DNA of 64,000 nt. Source: Bedellia somnulentella (Eukaryota; Arthropoda; Insecta; Lepidoptera; Bedelliidae). The stretch spans positions 2,349,695 through 2,413,694 of the forward strand of contig OY755190.1 in assembly GCA_963576735.1 (NCBI GenBank), given 5' to 3'. Under the pieces are notes generated by a model. That model was not told where the DNA came from and did not search any database. It worked only from the letters and a program-made list of their open reading frames with translations. Positions 31,593-42,386 of this stretch are shown here, piece by piece. A program made the translations under genes and the position numbers. The stretch's first letter is position 1, and each line of letters begins with the position of its first letter.

Positions 31593-32138
31593 TTGTTTTA
31601 AATCAGAAATGAGGTACTGTAAACTTTGTCATAATTACAAGCTACACGGCATTATCAAGGAGAGTACAAAAGTTAACCCCTCATAAGCTCCGCAGAGGTT
31701 GTATAGTAAGTAACAATACGCTTTGATTACAACGCAGCCACAGGGTTGTGGCTCATGTTATAAGCTAATCAATAAAAAAATATATTGAAATTTATAAATT
31801 TTATTTTTCTACAAGAGCTACCTACCTAACTTCAATTACCGATTGAATTCCAAACAAAGTTATTTCAGAATTTGAAATTCCTATGCTTCTTAAGCCAGTT
31901 AAGTTGGTAAAAGATTGAAGGTGAAAAACGATTTTAATTATATATAATGCGGATGTATAGGAGATGTATTGATGTATAAAAAAATAATTGATGTATAGAT
32001 TTTTAGTGTTTATCAACTTCCGAATTCCATCATGGATGGATATGATGGTTTTTCGTAAATAAACTCTTATTTTGTATCATAGATTTTTAATCGTAGGCAG
32101 TGATTTACAAAAAAGTAACTATATATTACTATTATTTC
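31593..32138. other. No gene recognised
   Basis: AT-rich; only frames below 70 codons. Confidence 0.5.
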
Positions 32139-32357
32139 CGTGTAGTGCCGGCTTAGAATGTCACTACCCCTTTCTACCCATGGGTGTCGTAAGAGGCGAC
32201 TAAGGGTATGGGGTTGAAGACCGATCACCAACGATACATTATTTCTACCATCTTGTTCCCTATCAACTTCCAAATGTGGCTGAGGAGTTGCTAGCTCTGA
32301 AGCTCTGACTATCCTTTTTGGGATTTAATGCCGTAAGAATATGAATGTATGTATGTA
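32139..32357 (+). repeat. SINE-B with internal deletion
   Basis: GTGTAGTGCCGGCTTAGAAT start; the segment between GGGTATGGGG and TTGAAGACCG is shortened; tail AAGAATATGAATGTATGTATG. Confidence 0.75.
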
Positions 32358-32461
32358 ACTATACTTATACTAAAAGAGAAAACCATCTGCGCTTTAGAAT
32401 CAAAAATACCTCGACCAGTAGCAAAGTAAGAGGAAATGCAGCGCTGATATACACGTACACG

Positions 32462-32545
32462 AGCATACATACATACTCTCGACATAAATCCATCGAAAGT
32501 AGTAGCCAGGGCTTCAGAATTAGAAATTCCTTAGCCACTTTATTA
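32462..32545 (-). repeat. SINE-B 3' fragment
   Basis: ATACATACATACTCTCGACA to CCTTAGCCACTTTAT. Confidence 0.55.
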
Positions 32546-32679
32546 ATCACTTATATTGTTCAGTGAAATATATCTACAAATAAAATTGCAAATTGAATAA
32601 AAATGTATCTATTTACAGCAGAGGAAAAGGTACTATACGCAACCTAAAGAAATAAGAGACCATCGGTAATTTGTATCTA

Positions 32680-32850
32680 CCTATATACATAAAAACTCAC
32701 GACTAAAATCCCACAAAGAAGAAGCCAGGTATTAGAAACCAATTTTTCCTCAACTTGTCTTAGAAACTAATACGTGATGGGTTTTTGCAACACCAAGCAC
32801 ATTCATTTAACAATCCCAAAATCCATTGGTAACCTCGCACGAGATTAAAT
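32680..32850 (-). repeat. SINE-B, heavily diverged
   Basis: ATACATAAAAACTCACGACT, then AAGAAGCCAGG and GTGATGGGTTTTTGCAACACC keep the family order. Confidence 0.4.
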
Positions 32851-32851
32851 A

Positions 32852-33135
32852 AAACATAACATAACATAAACATAAACGTTCACGCCGAATATCCCCGAAG
32901 GGGTTGGCAGAGGTACTAATACTTCTGAACATCACGTGACTTTGTCACCCGCTGTTCAGAGTACCCAGAGTAATTTATCATGGTTGTTAACGGTGAGGGA
33001 AAACATCGTGAGGAAACCCACATGGCTGAGTTGTACTTAGTCATGTGACAGTGTATTCGTACAAAACGGCGATAGGCCTGCCCCCTATCACGTGAGTACA
33101 CTGTCCATGCAAAACATGGGTACTCTGAACATTAA
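32852..33135. repeat. SINE-A inverted dimer
   Basis: A minus-strand 3' part (32852-32967, ending GTTCAGAGTACCCAG) is joined directly to a plus-strand body starting AATTTATCATGGTTGTTAAC (32971) and running to GGGTACTCTGAACA. Neither half has the tRNA-like end. Confidence 0.75.
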
Positions 33136-33212
33136 ATAAAACTGTTTGTTTATTCTAATTTATTTTACTGCTATTTTGTGTACATTATTATTTATGTGTG
33201 TTTTAATAAACC

Positions 33213-33535
33213 CTGATATCGCGAACCGTGCAGACGATGAGCGTTCAAATCCTGGGTTGGGCCTACACCAATTTGTCTTTTCGAAAGACATATGTGTGGT
33301 TAGTTTATCATGTTTGTTAACGGTGAGGAAAAACATCGCGAGGAAATCCTTGGTTGACCTTGGTCATTTAACCGTGCATTCTTACAAAACGCCGATAGGG
33401 CTGCCTATATCACGTGAGTACACTGTCCAATCAAATCGTGGGTACTCTGAATACCAGATGACAATGTCATGTGATGTTCAGAAGTATGAGTACCTCTGCC
33501 AAACCCTTCGGTAATATACGGCGCGAACGTTTGAG
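33213..33535 (+). repeat. SINE-A, nearly complete, diverged
   Basis: B box GTTCAAATCC at about 33243; ends GGCGCGAACGTTTGAG; lacks a clear A box. Confidence 0.75.
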
Positions 33536-34449
33536 TTGAGTTTGTTTTATAACTTGTCTTCTCGCAAATGAACTCATTGAACTCTCGACACTTATTTCAT
33601 TCATTTATTCCGTCCCCTTTGATAGTAGTGCAACTTTCGTTTACTTAGGTCAAACAAGTATAAAACGTGGGTAAATGAGTTTGCCATTGCAGAAACTGTG
33701 ACTTTACAGTAACATGTGCACTTATCGAAAAATACGGAACAAGTTTTGTACAATTAGGAGTTACAATACGGACAGTCATACGCAGGGCTATTGAACCCAA
33801 AAAGAGGTTACCAGAGCTTCCGATGCGAAAAATTCTTAGCAACTTTTGGAACTTGTGTAGAAAATGTATTGTTAAATAAAGGTTAGTGTTTAGTGTTGGG
33901 GGTATGAACTGCGACGCCCAAAAGTCACTTATACTCCTTCTCATATTATTTCCTTTTTGAATTGATTTAGATTGGTGTATTGATGTAGAAAAAATAACCA
34001 CATATACATTTAAACAATAATATACCTCCCTCAAAATCTAAGTAAAGAAATTGCTTACGGCATGCGGCCACAATACAGAACTTAGTTTATATATACTATT
34101 TGCTTTTATTCATCTTAGGTTTAGTTATCTCCGGCAACAGAGGATCCAGCCAACCAGCAAACTAGACAGAATGTTAATTGAAGTTAAAACCGCGCTCATC
34201 ACTTAGCTTTGCAGTGTTAATTATATTTCCCAACAAACCTAGTTTCAAAAAGTTTTCTATCAGCGAGGGCAATAGATTCACCAAACTTTGGAAAGTTGTA
34301 AATATGCAAATTGAAGGTCAACACGTTAGTTTTCCCATCTGAATTTCACTCATCAACCCTTTCAAAACTCATTGAAATTGTTGATATAGAACCTACCTAC
34401 TTGTTCTGATGATGAATTTAAAATATATCGATATAACATGGACTAAATA
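33536..34449. other. Mostly unassigned; worn SINE-B near 33770-33960
   Basis: CATACGCAGGGCTATTGAACCC, AGAGGTTACCAGAGCTTC (33802) and GTGGGGGTATGAACTGCGACGCCC-like blocks suggest a very old minus-strand SINE-B. The rest shows nothing recognisable. Confidence 0.35.
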
Positions 34450-34610
34450 GAGTGTGCTCAAAAAGACAGGCGTTTGAAGTATGAAGAATAAAAGAGCATG
34501 TATGAAAAGATTGACGGATGTAAACAAAGCTAGAGAAGAGAGAGGTTTGCCAGGAACGTAGAAAGTGGCGATCAATAGTCTCTGCCCACCCAAATGGGAA
34601 ATAATGACGT
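34450..34610 (+). repeat. RTE-like LINE 3' end fragment
   Basis: Reads LKKTGV.SMKNKRACMKRLTDVNKAR in broken frame, then AAGTGGCGATCAATAGTCTC, as in the other three copies. Confidence 0.6.
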
Positions 34611-34879
34611 AATTTATATGTCTGAATTTATAATTGTCCAGCCACTTTTGGTAATTTATCAGAGAAAAGGTAATACAATTAAGGATTATTAGCGATGGGT
34701 TCGCTACGAAGATTAGCATCAATTTATTTTAAAGTGGGTATAAGAACATACCAGGTTTTCCGTACGTACCATAACAAGTTAATAGATAATTACAATTTAA
34801 TATGCACTAGATTCAAATTCCAAAGATTTTAAGTTGATTATTTACAATTACCTATTTTTTTATCTATTTTAATTCAATC

Positions 34880-35965
34880 TTTGATCAACGCGAGCGCTCC
34901 AGGCGACCTCTTTAAAGTAGGGAAACTAACGAACTAAAAGAGCGAACTAGTTCGTTGAAGAGCTGCGACGTAGACCTGTGTCGATCGTGATTGATCGAAT
35001 CGTTTTGATTGGATTGCAAACTCTACGAGATTCATCGAATCATTGATGTCAAAAAGATTGGGTCATTTGACCCGTTCGCAAAGCAAACCAAATTGCACTT
35101 TATTCTAATAACATTATAGTAGCCAATTGCTTGCTTTCAAATGATGGAGTCTGCGTCAATCATTTGACCCGTTTATAAAGCAAACAAAATTGCACTTTAT
35201 TTTTTGACCATTACAGTAGCTAATTGCTTGCTTTCAAATTATGATCGAGTCTGCGTCGTCGTCGGTTCGTGGTCAATTGAATGACACGGAACTAACAAAA
35301 TATCTCTTATCTCTTTCGTTTACTTACATACCGCGTTCGTTCGAACTTCGATTGCTCTTGCTCGCACCACGCTCCCACTCTTTTAGGTGAAAAACAGGTT
35401 TTTTAGCGTCGTGCGTGACCTGCGCCCGCGGCCGGCGATCGAATGATTTTTGAAGTTTTTAATTTCAATTTAGTTGCAACGGTGACCCATGACCCGCGAC
35501 CCGTGGTGACGCGTTCAAGTTTTTTGCGTTTTAGGTATTTAAGTTTTTCAAGTGTTTTGTTCTTTATTTGTAATAACTGTGGTGCTGGTGTAAAGGATTT
35601 AATAAAGTCGGGCTATCAATTATTTCATTCAAACAATCTTAGTGTAAAAACGTAAAAAGTATGAAATGATTGATATCCGGCTAATTTCAAAAGTACTGAA
35701 AGTGTACAACTCAAGGTGTACTTGGCTGGGCTGTTATGAAGCAAGCAATATAATAACTTGTTCTTCGTAGCAAACGTCATACTTATTATCAATCGGTCGT
35801 ACAAACAAATAAACTGTGACCCAAATGATCGAAAAGATCGAGTCATTTTAACCCGATCACTGTACGAGTGGGTCACGATCGACCCGGGTTCCGAAAAATG
35901 ATCGATTGACACAGCTCTACTGCGACGAACTAAAAAGAGCGCTCCCGGTCGCGAACTAAAATGCA
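34880..35965. repeat. Host repeat split by the hAT-type element
   Basis: Outside the 8-bp duplication, both flanks carry GAACTAAAAGAGCG / GAACTAAAAAGAGCGCTCC motifs and a GAGCGCTCC block at 34892, so the hAT-type element landed in another repeat with GAGCGCTCC near both ends. Confidence 0.45.
34971..35919. mobile_element. hAT-type non-autonomous element, 949 bp
   Basis: Ends TAGACCTGTGTCGATC and the complement of GATTGACACAGCTCTA, matching the hAT pattern TAGAG.TG. Both sides are flanked by the 8-bp direct repeat CTGCGACG (34963-34970 and 35920-35927), the target size of hAT elements. The interior contains two copies of an about 100-bp unit (35064-35155 and 35160-35262, sharing AAATTGCACTTTATT and AATTGCTTGCTTTCAAAT). 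No transposase frame. Confidence 0.8.
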
Positions 35966-35969
35966 CAAG

Positions 35970-36110
35970 ACCAGACTTCAAGTTTATTGTTTAATAGATG
36001 TTACAGATTTTGGATTTATATACTCTAATAAAGAAGAAATCATACCGCGATGTAGAAAGTTCAGACAGCGCCATCTATTGGTAAACATGCAAACAACGCC
36101 GTGCTTTTTT
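35970..36110. repeat. Unoccupied copy of the repeat hit by Helitron A
   Basis: GACTTCAAGTTTATTGTTTA continues directly into ATAGATGTTACAGATTTTGG, whereas in the other copy (22374 onward) Helitron A sits between the two. GAAATCATACCGCGATGTAG follows in both. Confidence 0.75.
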
Positions 36111-36359
36111 ATAAGGTTTCAGCTGAAAGGTTGAAGGTTGCGCTGCTTAAATCCACAAAGTGAGGATGTCGAGAAGTTTCCGGCCCCAGGCTAAAGCGTT
36201 AGATATCATTCCACTTCTTAAACAGTATCTTAAAAATACATCGTTAACACGTTTTAAAAAATACCCAGCGCCATCTCTTGCATACCTCGAGAACTAAATA
36301 TTACCTTGTTTTAAACAGCACACAGCGCAAGTAAACAATATTTTTGTTATCCCTCGGGA

Positions 36360-36519
36360 ATATCATTTTTCCGGGATAAAAGTACTCTATTATTTAATTT
36401 GGACTTCTACCTATATGTCTGCAAAATTTCGAAGCAATCGGTTCAGTAGTTGCGGCGTGAAAGCGTCACAAATAAACAAACAAACAAACTCACTTTCCCA
36501 TTTATAATATTAGTATGGA
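36360..36519 (-). mobile_element. Helitron-type 5' terminal fragment
   Basis: On the minus strand begins TCCATACTAATATTATAAAT and continues into the TTTGTTTGTTTG and CGCCGCAACTACTGAACCG blocks common to lepidopteran Helitrons. No CTAG end could be paired. Confidence 0.55.
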
Positions 36520-36966
36520 TTTTTACTCAATAAATAACAACATATACTTACATTTTTTGATATATGAGGATAAATAAATATGGTCACTACACGTTTAGCC
36601 GGTGAAACATACCTGAAAATGTCAGCGACAGCTGTTTCGCGGCAGTGTTGGCAGTCATGATTTTACAGTTTGTAACAACTCTTTGGATGGTAAACTTTAG
36701 TAATGCGCCCGAAAAGCAAATATTGAGTAAAATCAGATAAAAATAGATTTTATATCAAATTTCGACTTTCTTCTTTTTACTAATAACAAAAAATATAACT
36801 ATTAACGATATTAAAAAATTAATGTCGCAAATCGTCTACAGCGGAATCGCCCTAAAGGTGCCTACTCAAGTCTTAATAGATTTATTTGATCACTTGATGA
36901 TCAGAAATATATATGGTCCTCTGCTATTCCTTTAAAGATATGTACGGCTTGAACGTTGACCTTGAT
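36520..36966. other. Unassigned; diverged SINE-A-like end at 36895-36955
   Basis: Only the CAGAAATATATATGGTCCTC to ACGGCTTGAACG block is recognisable, related to 28600-28655. Confidence 0.4.
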
Positions 36967-37047
36967 AACATAACATAAACGTTCACGCCGAATATCCCCG
37001 AAGGGGTTGGCAGAGGTACTTATACTTCTGAACATCACGTGACTTTG
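36967..37047 (-). repeat. SINE-A 3' fragment
   Basis: From ATAACATAACATAAACGTTC to CATCACGTGACTTTG, then abrupt change to Helitron B sequence. Confidence 0.75.
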
Positions 37048-38585
37048 ATTCAATAAATCATTACGTGATGTAGGATGCAACTACTTGCGCCATCTAGTAT
37101 GTTATATGTAAATTAGAAAAGATTTGGTTTTGGTCACAGGTGCGATGGCTTTTTTATGTATAATTTCGGTGTTTCTCTACCGATTTCTATGATTCTTTTT
37201 TTATTGAATAGGTAATAATGTTACCTTTTTTAAATTAGGGATGAGTGAGAGGTTTACAAACGTAAGAGTAAACAAATATAATCAGAATGTTCCGAACTGC
37301 TAAGCTATCAGGAATTACACGTGTTTTTGTGAGTCAACCGTAAAAGATAGACATAAACTGTTGAGTTTTTTTTTTTTTGATAATTTTATGAAGAATACTA
37401 GCTGACCCCACAGACTTCGTACTGTCAAAAGTGTAGACTTTCACGTCGTCAAACTGAAATATTTAACTGACCTGTTGAGGGTCTCTGTCATGCGATGAGA
37501 AAAAAGTGTTTTTCACAGCGTCCTCACATTTTTTTCACTTCATAAGTTTTAAGTTTATAAGTATATTAGTTTCGGCTGAGCATTGATTCTTAGTCAGTTA
37601 GTCTATTTAACCATTTTGTAAGAAAATTTATTGATCTCTTAATTTTTCTGGGATAAAAAGTGTCCTATTGTGTTAATTAGATCATTATCTGGCTTCCTGT
37701 AAATTTTATTTTAAATGCGTTCTGTGAATTAGTCTTCATTTAGCTACAAACACACAACCATCTAAACTTTCACATTTATAATATTAATAGGATTAGGCTT
37801 AAACATAAGCTTCTCGCGCAGGTGACCTCGCTCGCCGGCCAGGCAGCGCAGCGTCTTGTCTTGCGCTTCATGCACGCGTGTAAATTTTGTTACGGAGTAA
37901 TTTTAAAATTGTATTATCTTCTAAGATGTTTATTTAAATTAAGTGATGTCAAGATCAATTTTGTTCTCAATTAAATACTCTCAAGCAACAACATATTTAT
38001 TTGGATAAAGATTAATATTATGTTGATAAAACATTATGGCAATTATGCATTAAATTCGACCAAATTGATTTACCATAAAAATGGTTATAGTAAGTGAAAC
38101 TTAAAAGTTAGACATATACTATCGCGGGCATTTTTTAGATCATTTAAAGAGAAATAATTCTTTAATACATTTTTTTTGGGTAACTTAAACCGTTTACGCA
38201 GCGCACACAACGGAAGCCTTAGTATGAATAATTATCCCCGCTTTTGCAACATTATTCGCTGATAGTTTGCTCCTGTTGGTCGCAGCGGGATGATATATAG
38301 CCTAAAACCTTCCTCAGTAAATGGACTATCCAACACAAAAATAATTTTTCAATTTGATTGGGTAGTTCCTGAGATCCTAGAGTTCAAACAAACAAACTCT
38401 TCAGCTTTATAATATTAGTATAGATTTCCGTCATACATGATTTCTATGTTAGTTTAACCATTAAAGCTGCACACGCGACGGAAGCTTAAAAAATGGAGTA
38501 ACTTCTCCCGTTTTCCCCAAAATTCCCCTTTACTACTCGGTTGGATACAAAAACATGCCTAGGAGTATGAAGAATAATTGTACCA
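37048..38585 (-). mobile_element. Helitron family B remnant, interrupted by Helitron A
   Basis: 37048-37397 and 38425-38585 together match the interior of the complete family B element at 50425-51398 (for example GGATGCAACTACT.GCGCCAT and CGACGGAAGCTTAAAAAATG). Both ends are lost, replaced by SINE-A pieces at 36967-37047 and 38590-38656. Confidence 0.8.
37398..38424 (-). mobile_element. Helitron family A, copy 2 (1027 bp)
   Basis: Same ends as copy 1 (TCTATACTAATA and GGGGTCAGCTAG on the minus strand). Differs by about 130 extra bases at 37742-37872, which include another Helitron-type end (complement of TTATAATATTAATAGGA at 37793) and a GC-rich segment. It sits between GAAGAATA and TTTCCGTC of Helitron B, which are adjacent in the unoccupied copy at 51005-51020. 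Confidence 0.9.
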
Positions 38586-38589
38586 TACA

Positions 38590-38656
38590 TAATAAAATAC
38601 ATAACATAAACATAAACGTTCACGCCGAATATCCCCGAAGGGGTTGGCAGAGGTAC
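38590..38656 (-). repeat. SINE-A 3' fragment
   Basis: CATAACATAAACATAAACGT to GGCAGAGGTACT, followed by TTTA repeats. Confidence 0.75.
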
Positions 38657-38685
38657 TTATTTATTTATTTATTTATTTATTTATG
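38657..38685. repeat. TTTA microsatellite
   Basis: About seven TATT/TTTA units directly next to the truncated SINE-A. Confidence 0.9.
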
Positions 38686-39504
38686 TACAAGTACAGCCAT
38701 TACAGCTTGCAGCCAATGCGACAATCTATACATATAATAAATCTGTAGAAAAGTAATTTTTGTACATTGAAGAAATTGAAAAAAAAAATAGCCAGCGTGT
38801 GAACAGATAAGTAACAGAACCCATTTCCATCATTTTTAAATTTTTTGTCTGTTTGTCTGTTTATATGTTTGTTTGTGCGCGCAAAACGTAAAATCTACGA
38901 ATTTAATGCTGAAAATGTTTATATACAAAAATTAAACGTAACTTGAGGTATAACTTAGTTTTTGTTTCATCGAAATCGGTTCACTCTATCAAAAGATATG
39001 ATTAATTTTGTGAGTTCAAGAAGAAAAATATTACGTTACGCAATTCAGTATAGTACTTGCAACGACATCTTAAGTCTAAATATAGAACTAATGTTGATAG
39101 TTGGAATCCAAAGTCCGATAGATGGCGTTGTGCAAAAATAAAATAAAGAACCAAAATAAAATAAAGCAAAAATAAAATTTGCATTTTTTTAGCCCCTTTA
39201 ACCCCTTATTTTAAAGTCGGTTAAAGTAATAGAAGCTACAGGAAACAAGCTAGGCGAAATTAATACAAGCTGCCAATATCAAGTGAATTCGCCGACTATG
39301 AAAATAACTGAAATGCTTTTAAATATTATCTTTACTTAGTTTCTTAAATTAGGCTTATTAATATTAATATATTATGTAAATAGTCTGCCTATTAATAAAT
39401 CCAATTTGGTGAGCATAATTTTGAAATTCTTAGCCATTCTTCAAATGCACGTCACTTCACAACCAGTTTTCGTGAACGTTTATAATAAAAAACTGAATTT
39501 TGGT
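38686..39504. other. No gene recognised
   Basis: AT-rich, with TTTGTCTGTTTGTCTGTTTA near 38845, ordinary simple sequence. No coding or repeat structure is identified. Confidence 0.45.
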
Positions 39505-39765
39505 CTACATTAAACACCAAACCTCTCTGGCTTCGTTTACATCCATCAATCTTTTCATACATGCTCTTTTATTCTTCATACTGCGGACACCTGCCTTTTT
39601 GAGCACGTTTTCTATTTGATCCAAATCTGTCCTCCGAGGTCGTCCTCTACTAACATTACCTTCCACATTGGCGATAAAAAAAGTGTCAAGTACAAAGTGG
39701 CGATCGATAGTCTCTGCCTACCCCAATGGAAACTAACGGCGTGAGAATATGTATGTATGTATGTA
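39505..39765 (-). repeat. RTE-like LINE 3' end, best coding copy, rearranged
   Basis: 39660-39520 on the minus strand is open and reads GNVSRGRPRRTDLDQIENVL, KKAGVRSMKNKRACMKRLMD and VNEAREVW, the basic C-terminus of the LINE protein. The 3' end with the ATGT tail (39680-39765) is attached in the opposite orientation, so the copy is internally inverted. Confidence 0.6.
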
Positions 39766-39868
39766 TTAAACACCAGAAACATAAGACATCTTTTAAGTTC
39801 TACTTTTTTTAACACTAAAATGATGTAGTGACCTTAGTGACTAACCTTAATTTAGTTATATTTGCATA

Positions 39869-40122
39869 TTATACATACATACATATACTCACGACTATAA
39901 ATCCCTAGAAGGGGTAGCCTGAGCTAAGGAATTAGAAATTCCTCAGCCACTTTTGGAAAATTGAGTGGGGAAAAGATGGTAAAATAAAGGTTGTTGGTAA
40001 TGGGTCTCCAACCGCATCGCCCAAAAATCCCTTAAAAACCCCCAATACCGTTAGTCGCCTCTTACGTACATCCACCGGAAGAAATGGGGTAGTGCTATTC
40101 TAAGCCGACACTACACAGCTAC
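39869..40122 (-). repeat. SINE-B, full length
   Basis: Tail at 39869-39890, complete body, and complementary start AAGCCGACACTACACAGC at about 40105-40122. Confidence 0.9.
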
Positions 40123-40434
40123 TACAGTGCATATTATGCCACTGATAAATCGATTTAATTCAATGTATTATCATAGTACAACCAACAACCGTAAACCCTA
40201 ATAATAGTAAAGTACCTTTTTTGAGCGGTTTTATTTAGCTTACCCCGTTTGTTTTATTCTTTCTTGAGTGAAATTTAGTAATTTAGTTTTCACCCCCTTC
40301 CTGTCAACCGGTTAATATTTCTTTTCGGAAGGAAAAGACGTGATGAGCTCGAAGCAAAGAGTGATGAGCTCAAGGCCCGACCACCTGCGGCCATCAATAA
40401 TAACTACCTATATATTGGAGGGGTACTGATTTTT
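40123..40434. other. No gene recognised
   Basis: Unassigned AT-rich sequence with a short direct duplication (GTGATGAGCTC at 40341 and 40362). Confidence 0.45.
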
Positions 40435-40545
40435 CAACATACGTCATAGAACATTTGTCGGAAAGATTGGCTATGTCAGTCACATGAGAGCACATGAACA
40501 CACTCTTAATAGCCGGATACCAGAACTTGCTGTGGCCGAAATCGG
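40435..40545 (+). pseudogene. LINE C-terminal C2H2-type zinc-finger remnant
   Basis: Reads RTFVGKIGYVSHMRAHEHTL, resembling the finger (C..C.R.F..RIGLVSHMR.H) that closes many insect LINE proteins. The two cysteines are not visible, so it is a decayed remnant of about 35 residues. Confidence 0.4.
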
Positions 40546-40879
40546 GCGGGATTGATATATGATCTATGTGCAAAATTCCGAAGTGTTAAAAACAAAAGGG
40601 CTTTATAAATATATTGATGCATTATGCAGATCTGCTAGGATCGTACAAGGTAGCGATCCTTAATCTTCGGCTAACCCTGTAACTGTATCTAAATAAACAC
40701 TAATTCAAATGAGATACACACAGTTACGACCTTTTATTATTTCAACTGGATAATGGCTACTGTAATTAATTAAATATCATTATAAAATACTCAATAGTTC
40801 CTACATCACAATAAGTGTGCGCATTAGATTTCATTGGTTCTTTATTTTATTTCAAAAAGGTGATATACTCTTAACTAAA

Positions 40880-40932
40880 CGACGTTTTTTTGTTCTCGAC
40901 AATCACGCGAACGAAGTCGCGGGCACAGCTAG
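40880..40932 (+). mobile_element. Helitron-type 3' terminus
   Basis: AAGTCGCGGGCACAGCTAG followed by T is a common lepidopteran Helitron 3' end. The element runs to the left but its TC start is not found. Confidence 0.5.
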
Positions 40933-41109
40933 TACTTAAATATTCTTATTACTAACGCAAACAGTGACACTAAATATTAGAAAAAATGACTACAAATGTA
41001 AGTAAAGGATAGAATTAAAAAAAACACTAATAAAATCAATAAAAAAATTAACAACTCTAAATTATATAAAAAAGTAACAAGGTATAAACTCCAACCTACA
41101 ATATACAAA

Positions 41110-42291
41110 TTAACAATAACATAACAGTTTAAGGACAGCTCTCTCAAGTTCAACCATGGGGTAAACCAGGATATCTACCTCCTCCGACACCCTGTTAAGT
41201 AGCCGAATCCCTCTCACTATTGGCGAGTTGTGTAGCAGCGCGGTGCGCGCTCGCGGCTCCACGAACATGCGCGCGCGGCGCCGGCGGCTGCGCGACATGT
41301 CGGGGACCACGAGGCTGAGCGCGCCCAGCACGCGCCCGTTGCACTCCAAACCTCGAAACACTTTGGTCAGGTACAGGACTAGGGTCTTATCTCTCCTTAC
41401 CTCAAGTTTATTGTACCCAACCATACCCAGCACAAACAGTGTTGGGTACATGAGTGGGTACAGTGGGTATACACCGTACAACTTAAGGTAAAGAAAACGG
41501 GTAAATTTGTTCTGCATGCGTTCTAGCATTAGTTTGTATTTCTCCTCATGGGGACTCCAAACTATCGCATTGCATTCCAATTTGCTCCTGACCAAGGCAT
41601 TATACAGTGTCCTAATAGCTAGCGGATTGGTGAACGCCTGACATCTTCGCAGAATGAAACCGAGTCTCTGAAAGGCCTGTTTGCACACCACAGTGATGTG
41701 ATGGCGAAACGTGAGGTCGGCTTTGAAGTGTACTCCGAGGTCCTTGACGGCGGAGACTCGCGCCAGTGGCGCCGCGCCCACGCGGTACTCGTGCTGCAGC
41801 GGGGCTTTAGCGCGGCTGAAACTCATCACCTCGCATTTCTCAGAGTTGAATGATAATTTGTTAAGAGTGCTCCATTCGTAAACGCTATCTATTTCATGCT
41901 GGAGTTGAATGCAATCTTCTCTATTATTGATGACGTGGAGTATTTTGAGATCATCAGCAAACAGTAAACAATCAGCATTTTGAACTACTTTAGGCAAGTC
42001 GTTGATGAGTATCAAAAATTCCAGGGGCCCTAACGTGGATCCCTGACTTACACCTGAATGCGTAAAGTATGGGTTTGAAAGCCGCCCATTGTAATCTACC
42101 ACCTGACACCTATCTTTAAGGTAGCTTGTGAAAAACTGCAGTACCTGCGGAGTACACCCTGCTCCTGCCAGCTTCGATAATAACACGTCATTATTGACGA
42201 CATCGAATGCCTTCCGGTAATCGAAGTACGTCACATCGACTTGGAGCCCGGCATCTACTGGTGGCGTCACCATCGATACGAAATCGAGCAA
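41110..42291 (-). pseudogene. LINE RT palm to C-terminus
   Basis: A 393-residue open frame. YFDYRKAFDVVNNDVLLSKL is RT motif A with its catalytic aspartate. SGVSQGSTLGPLEFLILIND follows, then LLFADDLKIL with the catalytic FADD box, KLSFNSEKCEVMSFSR and VKDLGVHFKADLTFRHHI. The C-terminal 170 residues (RTLYNALVRSKLECNAIVW, KLMLERMQNKFTRFLY) are typical of APE LINEs without RNase H. All catalytic residues visible in this part are intact. The ATG is arbitrary; the true ORF2 starts upstream in other frames. Confidence 0.8.
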
Positions 42292-42386
42292 ATTAGTATT
42301 TGTGCTGCGTCCCGGTCGAAATCCGTGTTGCGCATCAGAAAGATGGGGTGCTATCTGCTTAAGGATAATCTCATGCAGGGCAGATT

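Noticed and set aside
35443..35981. Two opposite frames of 70 and 118 codons inside the hAT-type element
   Set aside because: No transposase motif, antiparallel to each other, and low-complexity; treated as chance.
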